A DNA stretch of 64,000 nt from Larix kaempferi (Eukaryota > Streptophyta > Pinopsida > Pinales > Pinaceae), in assembly GCA_027924585.1 (NCBI GenBank), contig BSBM01001437.1, forward strand, positions 186,001 through 250,000, written 5' to 3'. Made by a program: the position numbers and the translations under genes. Below the pieces are notes generated by a model that made no database searches, was not told the origin of the DNA, and worked only from the letters and a program-made list of their open reading frames with translations. Within the stretch, counting starts at the first letter, position 1. Every line of letters starts with the position of its first letter. Shown piece after piece: positions 57,225-64,000 of the stretch.

Positions 57225-60200
57225 TGTTATCACACAACTTGTAGTTGCCCCTAGAGGTATCCCATCCGGGACGGTAGAGGAGTTAGGCAACTAAAGAGGT
57301 GACCTAAGAGATGCCACGGTTCCCAATGCAATGTGGGAGTCACGTCAACCGAGGCACTCTTCGCTTTAGGTCAAGATATAACTAGACCAAGGGGGAGACC
57401 CTATACCCCAATCACAGTTGATTGGAACCAAGCAAAGGTTTCAAAGGGTGAATAAATGATGAGTTACGGAAACCAATGCAAGGCTAAGTGGACCTAAAGT
57501 TTAAGGTATGGTTGAAGGTGGTATCATGGATAGTTAGTGTTTCAAGCTATGTATGGTTTAGGCCACTTGATGGGGTATGTTTGCTAAGTATAGTACCATG
57601 TGTTTACACAAGTGGGTCTTGTTGCCTTGGGAAGTGTGAAATGATTTTAGGTGGGCCCACAAGGTGAAGTTAAGTATGAAGATGGTACTATAGGCTAGAT
57701 CTAGGTTAGATCTACAAGTTAGAGTTGGTTCTAGGATTACCCATGTGCTAGATCTAGGGTTTGACACTAATCCCAAGGAGTGCGCTTTACTTGGAGAAGG
57801 ACTAGTGCCTTGTTGGGTGGGCTAAAGGAGTCAAGAAGGATGTCAAAGTGTAGATCGGGACACCAAGAAGCCAAGTCAAGTGGATTGGATGAGATCCAAT
57901 GGTTGGATCTTACTAGATCTAGGTTTTTTAAAGTGATGACCAAAAGTGGACCATAATCCCTTAAAACAAGGAATGCAATCCCCAAGGCAGATCGGGACAA
58001 AAGGATAGTCTAGACCTAGGTTTCAAGGCGTGGGCATTCCAAATCCACAAAAATCTCCAACACCCACTTCCTAGAAGTGGTCCAACTCAAAACTTCAAGG
58101 GGGTGCGACTTTCTCAAGGAAGGGCAAAAGATGGGTTTGGTGGACCAAACCAAGTCCAATGGCCACCAAAATGTAGATCCGGGATGTTAGTACCCCGATC
58201 TATGTTCCTTCAAAGTTTCAAGTAAATCCAATGGGTAGATCTTAGTAGATCTAAGTTTTAAGGTACCAAGAAGATCAAAAGGGGGTTTCAACCCCTCAAA
58301 ACATGGAGAGATGTCCACAAGGTAGTTTTCACCAAAGTAAGGATATGGGTATAGGTTATCAAGTGTCTAGATGTCAATTCAAGTGGAATCTCACCTACCC
58401 ATGTGCTAGATCCTACCCAACAAGCTTCACTTAGGAAAATCGATTTAGGTTCAAGAAGGCTTTTTGCATTGAAAGGTGTGTCAATTTTTAGCCAATCACC
58501 ACCAAACTATAGATCCAACTAGGGGTGGATCCTATAGAGGTGGGTTCTTAATATCTTTTCAAATGCAAGGGTGGATCTAAGTAGATCTAAAAAAATACCA
58601 AATTTGGGGTTTTGATTTAATTAGGGTTTTATGACCAATGGAGATAGAATGGATGAAAGAGGCACATACCTTGTAGATCTTACCTCAATTGCTTATGGCC
58701 ACCTTGCAAGTTGATAGCATTCTCCTATGTTTATATTCAAGAGTGAGATCCAAGTGCTCCAACCAAATCGCCCTTCTCCAAGATAGCCAAATCGTCCTCC
58801 TCCTACAAGACAAGATCAAAGAAACAAGTCAAGCAAGATGATTATGAAAATGGTAGAAAGATGTAATAGAAAGCATCAACTATGTCACGAAGATACAATA
58901 ATGATACTCCCTGTCACAAGATCAACCCAAGAGAGAATATGTGGATCCCTCCAACAATAACCCTCAAAAAGTCGCCCTCCTCTCTCCAATTCGACTTTCC
59001 TGTCAAAAGGTTAGCAAAAACACCAAAATCCACAATGATACATAGAAGAGATACTTTATATTCAATATGCAAGAGAATCCACAAGCCAAGAGAGATGTGC
59101 TCCACAAAAAATCTTCTATTCCAATATTCCAGAGCTCCAAAGGTGAGCTTTACAATGGGGGTCTCCTCCTTATATAGGATAATAAAGACCAAAACCCTAT
59201 ACCACTCTACAATACTACATCAAATGAGTGGTTGAGATTATAAGATCTCTTCATACAATCAATGGCTAGGATGAATCCATAACATAATATCACATGGATC
59301 ACTCAACATAACAATAGCGCCTTCACTAAATGGTACAATGAGGGTGACGTCATCCCATAAGAGGGGTATAAAGTACAATAATCCACCTCATGATGACTAG
59401 AACAAGATAAAATAAGCACATGGTGGGGCTAGGAGGTATAAATCCTTGCTAGCTCACCCCAAGGCACAATAAAATAATAAAATATGCCCAATATAATGAT
59501 AATGACCAAAACTGTCCTCAGAATCCATGACAGTCAAGCAGTAAATGTCCTCCTGTGATCAATCTGGAGATACCCACATGGTGAAAACTGAATGGAAGAT
59601 AGTGAGATCACCCTGGAAGACCTCTGTGAAAACCAAATGCCAAAACCTTGCCTCAATTGCCCAAATCGATTTCCTCAGTGACCACTTTATCCCATTTTTT
59701 AACTGCCTCGGGAACTGTGAAAGTGCCAAAACTGCCTCCTAGGGTGCTAGCGCTGTCAAACTGAGCCCACCAGGCTCTCCGGGAGGGGGGATAAATGGTA
59801 ATAACAAGTGGCTGGACCACCCCCTCCATCATCAGCGCCCTAGGTGAACCGGCCTCTCGGGGCCCCTGCTGCTCAGGCTGGGAAATCAGCCCCAAATCTG
59901 GTCAACAAGTGTAAAACTGCATCAATCACTGTCAGAAGTGCCCGGATCTGAAAGATAAGTGTCTCAATGGATCCAGAAGACCCAAATCCACTAGGAATGA
60001 GTACTCATACACCCTGGGTTGCCCTAATGGGCCAGCTGTAGGGTCCACCATATATGGACAATGTATAATCTGCTGATCTGTAATGATAATAACCTGCTGA
60101 ACTGGATCAAACATCATCTGTATCATATGTCCATCATATAATATCATCATCAAACATGTGGGACCATAAATCATCATCAATAATCATCCATACATGGTCC

Positions 60201-61663
60201 ACATCATCACGGATCCCAAGAATATATATAATCAAGGATAAATCACATCAGTAGACTAAGACAATGCTTTTTTTAATCATTTCATAGCTAAGCTCAAAGT
60301 ACAAATTCCATTCAGTGGCATTAATTATATTAACATATTCCGTGGTTATAATAAATCACTTGCACCATAGTTCAAATGACAAACTCACCCATTGGACATG
60401 GTCAAACTGCTAGTGAAGGATGAAGGCTAGGTAGCAAGGTTGGGCCAAGGGTGTGACTTGTCTAACTCAACTCAAAAATACTTTGGACTGGGAGAGGGGG
60501 AAGCTACAAACTCTGTGTTGGACAAAAGAACACGGGGAATGGCTGTGCCTCACAGATGGATAAGTTGTTTAGAGAGTGCTTATTCAACTTAGGCATCATG
60601 TCTACATCAAGTTGATCCAAGTTCATTAGGATCATTCAATTTATTTCCATGGCCTTTTTGGCCTACATAACCCTTCGGATTTCAGATGTGCTGAGAAGCA
60701 CAACTAGTTGCAGCTTGCATCCAGGGCATGTTTTTCATATTTTCACAAGGTCAGCAATTGTTTAGATATAGCTTTTAAGAACTATTGCTTTTTGGACCTT
60801 TCTTTATACTCTTCGAGGAGTATTTTTTTAGCTTTTCATTGCTCTTGCCCTCTTTTTGTTTCCATGGGCGAATTTATTTAATTTCCACAGGTAGAACATG
60901 AGCTTTCAGTTTTAGCCAACAACATCTCAAGTGACTAGGGGGAGTTCGAGCCAAGGCCTACAATCCAACTCACCAAAGGCAAGTTCTGTCACCAACTCAG
61001 AGCCGAGACACTGAATAAACAGGGATGCGGTCCAAACACAGAGGTAGAAAAATGGGGAAGTCCTCAGCATCAGAAAGTCAAATAAGACAAGTCAGGGTTC
61101 AAAGTCAAACAGGAAGGTCATGTATGGATGGAGACAAGTGGATATGGAGCCTACACTAGCAGACAAAAGGTGTCGGGAAAGACCATGTCTATGTAAGGTG
61201 AAATACCAGTAAGTTTTGTTAGATGACCTAAGAGTGCAAGCAATTGTCCATTTTAAGGTTTACAGTTCATTTTAAATATTTTGCCACATCAGGAATAATA
61301 TACCAAGCACATGCTATAATCATGATTAAATCAACAAGCTAATAATCCACAGTCAGTGAGAACAATATCCATAGATCATACAACATCATCATAATAGCAA
61401 TCATCATGCATCATCTGAAACACTGCTGAAGTAAATCTCTAGGCACTGAACTGAAACTGTAATGGGAAAAGTGGTCACATCAGTCATCAAATCTGAACTC
61501 TCAAGGCTCAGCCTTGACACAAGGTCATACAATCTGAATAATGTACTGCTCTGATGATGAGTGATCCAATATATGTAGCCATGCTCTGGAATAAATGAAG
61601 CTCTGGAATGTGCAGATATCTGCTGTACAAGAATAGTAGCCCTGCTACTATGGTGTGATAACA
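57225..61663 (-). mobile_element. LTR B, 3' LTR of the element encoding 62215-64000
   Basis: 4439 bp with termini TGTTATCACA and TGTGATAACA. In element orientation it directly follows the ORF and 3' untranslated region, so it is a 3' LTR. The offset to LTR A is 4486-4488 bp throughout. Non-coding: the small ORFs within it have no recognisable domain. Confidence 0.95.
59169..59176 (-). promoter_or_regulatory. TATA box of LTR B
   Basis: Same block as in LTR A. On the minus strand TATATAAGGAGGAGACCCC precedes the putative transcript start. Confidence 0.7.
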
Positions 61664-62214
61664 TCTGGCTCCAGCTGGGACAAGTGCTCTAAGGGAGAGA
61701 GCGCTTGAGAACCTCAGAATCTCTGGTCTCGAACTGCTCTGCATCAATCTTCAATCCAGCACTGCACCATCCTTGCTTTCAGCTTTTATCTTGCACCTGT
61801 TCCTGCTCTCATAAAAACTAGAATACCATCATGGAGCATGTATGGGATAAAAATAAAACAAAACTGAAAACTAATCTAAAGCATAAACTGAAAAATGCGT
61901 CAAAAAAATATAAATTTAAACTAACATGGCATATATTATTATCACTTATTTACTGTGCAGGAGGACAAGAGTATTTCTTTAATCAGGCAATCTCAACTTG
62001 CACAGGCAGCCAACAACATAAATGCTAACTATAATTTCTTAAATGTATGCAGGAAGAGCAACAAGCTTAGGAAGGAGCAAGGCTCAACTCAAGCAGAAAA
62101 AAGAAAACGGGACAATACTCGGCACACAGAAAGAAAAATCACACAAATCCTACTGCTCAAGTGAGCTTATTCAGAGCCTACCTAATCTAAACATGCAAGG
62201 CAAGGTAAGGAAGG
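61664..62214 (-). other. 3' untranslated internal region of the intact element
   Basis: Between the ORF stop and LTR B. It is similar in block order to 6229-6706 of the decayed copy (TAGATTAGGTAGG, GAATAAGC.C.CTTG, GAGATTCTGAGGTTCTCAAG). No coding potential. Confidence 0.8.
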
Positions 62215-64000
62215 TCAGGGATAATAATCCCTTAGCTCCCTTTGATTGATAGGGAGTAAGATGAGTTGACCAGTCCCAGTGGTGAGAAAACACATCTCAT
62301 CAATGCAGCGCTCAACAGTAAGTGGTCCAACCCAAAAGTCACCTGATCCCTTGGATCGTATACAAAATAAATCATTAGGTACTACAACCCTATCACCAAT
62401 TTTGAAATTTTGGTGATTTCCAGACTGAGGGATGACTTCAATAACACGTTCAGAAAAAGGTTGGATATCAGAGGTGCATTGAGGTTGAGGTGTAACTATA
62501 CCTGAATTCCTATTAGGAGGTATTTCATCACATCTGGGAGGTCCACCGTTCAAGGGTACAACCATGCTACCAATCAAGATTTCTCCTATAGTCAAAAGGT
62601 CAGTATCAACATCCTCATTTACTTCAGCTTGGGTTATGGGTGGAGGGCTTTGATTTTCATTACTTCTGCTACTGCCTTCTCCTGATGGGATAGGAATGGT
62701 CATGTTCTCTAAAAGTTCCAGATGGTCAGCAGGAATGGGCATATGACTGTGAACTGTGCTAGGTGTACTTTGACTACTTACATCCGAAAATGCTGGTGTA
62801 GAGTCAACATCCTCATCACTACTAGGTAACTCTTTAGGCAAAAGGAAGCTAGGGTAAGAATGAAGCAAAGGTGGGTCAGTGGGTTCTCCTTGAAAAATGG
62901 CTAGATTGTTCAAAGAAAACTCTTCCTCAGGGGCATCATGGATCAAGGCATGTTCTTGCCAACTCATGGAGTTGTCATTCACCTGCCTTAAAACCCCATC
63001 CTCTAAGGACAAATGGGACAAGTGATCAGGCACATCAGAGAAGTGATAATCAACTAGTTCTTCATCATTCCCCTCATGTGAGGGAAGGTGTGTTCCTTCA
63101 TTATTATTTGTCCAAGGAGTGATGTGAGGTAAGCCTTGTCTTCCTCTTTCTGTGTTAAGGTCTACTAGGAAAAGCCACTCATGTACTGTTCTAGGTATAT
63201 ACTCACCCCTTCTAATTTGGTCAAAGTTATCCTCCGAAGTGTTTAGCTGAGTAGGATGTGTAGGTTGGTCAATGTTTGGTTCTACACTATTGGGTTGGTT
63301 CGAGATCCTAAGGTTTTCTGCCACTTGAATGGACCTGGGGTCAACTTCAATAATTCTTTCTTCTTCCATGCTAGGATCATCATCATGACCACCCATGACC
63401 ATAAAGATACCCTCAGGTAATAACTCACCCTCACCAAAAGTGTTTCTCACACCATCCTCATAATTCTCAAGATGTCCATCATAAAATGGCTCCCGATACA
63501 CTCTAACCAAAGAGCCATCAGAGTTGGGGATGGTAGCATAAGACAAGTCCATCTGAAGATGTCCCCCTAACCCAGCGGACCACTTCCTACAAAGGAGCAT
63601 GCCATAGGCAGGAGGGAGATCTATGACAACTATATCCATCAGCATAGATATATCGGGGCATGAAAACAGGTCAGCTCTCAGGTTTTTGATTAAGCCAAAG
63701 ACTTTAACTGGTTTAGAGTCAATCCCACAAACGTTCCCATAAGGTCTAGTTATCTTTAGTCCCATAGCTTCCATGACTTGTAAAGGCATCACATTCATAG
63801 AGGCACCAGAATCCAACATACAGTTATGAAGAAGGAGATCACCTATGCGTAGTGTAAGGTAAAATGGTTGATGACCCCCATTCTTTCTCTCATATAAGGC
63901 AGTTTGGATGTTAATGGGAGGATCATTCTCTTCATCAACCATATCACCAGATGCTGGGTTTTGAGAAGATGAATCCTCACCACCAGTCGTGGCTATCTCA
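62215..64000 (-). CDS. Retroelement Gag-protease-linker-integrase C-terminal polyprotein, intact, 5'-partial
   Basis: Open to the window edge for 595 codons with no stop or frameshift. Numbering from the Met at 63942, the retropepsin active site is LDSGASMNVMP (Asp44), and the protease-type region ends with MLLCRKWSAGLGG. A conserved acidic linker of about 330 residues follows, with one RRGEYIPRTVHEW module and the blocks SHLSLEDG, LNNLAIFQ and IPIPSGEGSSR. The C-terminus (from about residue 500) is FKIGDRVVVPNDLF ... WVGPLTVERC (537-546) ... LLPINQRELRDYYP, a GPY/F integrase tail. No reverse transcriptase, RNase H or integrase core exists between protease and tail, so the element depends on others for replication. 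Gag should lie beyond base 64000. The linker is recognisably conserved with the copy at 3431-6228, which implies selection on the fused protein. Confidence 0.9.
   Translation of the reverse strand, partial: EIATTGGEDSSSQNPASGDMVDEENDPPINIQTALYERKNGGHQPFYLTLRIGDLLLHNCMLDSGASMNVMPLQVMEAMGLKITRPYGNVCGIDSKPVKVFGLIKNLRADLFSCPDISMLMDIVVIDLPPAYGMLLCRKWSAGLGGHLQMDLSYATIPNSDGSLVRVYREPFYDGHLENYEDGVRNTFGEGELLPEGIFMVMGGHDDDPSMEEERIIEVDPRSIQVAENLRISNQPNSVEPNIDQPTHPTQLNTSEDNFDQIRRGEYIPRTVHEWLFLVDLNTERGRQGLPHITPWTNNNEGTHLPSHEGNDEELVDYHFSDVPDHLSHLSLEDGVLRQVNDNSMSWQEHALIHDAPEEEFSLNNLAIFQGEPTDPPLLHSYPSFLLPKELPSSDEDVDSTPAFSDVSSQSTPSTVHSHMPIPADHLELLENMTIPIPSGEGSSRSNENQSPPPITQAEVNEDVDTDLLTIGEILIGSMVVPLNGGPPRCDEIPPNRNSGIVTPQPQCTSDIQPFSERVIEVIPQSGNHQNFKIGDRVVVPNDLFCIRSKGSGDFWVGPLTVERCIDEMCFLTTGTGQLILLPINQRELRDYYP

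Overview
The window looks like nuclear DNA of a seed plant with a very large, transposon-rich genome, most probably a gymnosperm. Three things point there. A decayed plastid rpoC2 insert has a C-terminus that, from memory, resembles the gymnosperm type. One host gene has an intron of about 19 kb. Almost everything else is nested retrotransposons and hAT elements, often decayed by C-to-T type changes. There is no bacterial gene layout, CRISPR array or rRNA, and I recognise no tRNA gene.

Host gene. Five phase-matched minus-strand exons (39641-39757, 39419-39510, 20234-20300, 19547-19625, 19314-19405) encode the middle of a multi-pass membrane protein of the heparan-alpha-glucosaminide N-acetyltransferase (HGSNAT-like) family. 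Introns of 130, 608 and 141 bp sit beside one of 19.1 kb that is filled with transposons. The first and last exons are not visible, so much or all of the window may be intronic sequence of this one gene.

Layout. 1-3430: repeats and a short Copia-like element. 3431-11547: a decayed Ty3-like element whose reading frame joins Gag, protease, an acidic linker and an integrase C-terminal domain, followed by its 3' LTR, which carries a hAT MITE. 11930-15390: a LINE fragment split by the plastid insert (12405-13563) and by a second MITE (13949-15115). 15400-22900: host exons and unassigned repeats. 22900-25414: a chromovirus fragment (integrase plus chromodomain). 26011-28180: a LINE. 29327-32924: a complete hAT element with 8-bp target duplications and a transposase gene broken only by stop codons. 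33-39 kb: poorly resolved repeats. 40.6-43.5 kb: hAT MITEs and a hAT fragment. 43767-49891: a Copia-like LTR of about 0.3 kb swollen to 6 kb by a solo Ty3-type LTR and two MITEs. 50130-51930: a 5' LTR, primer binding site and gag of another Ty3 element. 52739-61663: two tandem 4.4-kb LTRs. 62215-64000: an open, undamaged copy of the Gag-protease-integrase-tail frame, on the minus strand, belonging to the same family as the element at 3.4-11.5 kb.

Most notable are the RT-less Gag-protease-integrase-tail retroelement family, the set of related hAT MITEs whose ends share a TIR theme but carry different subterminal motifs, and the giant intron. All calls come from reading the sequence; no database search was run.
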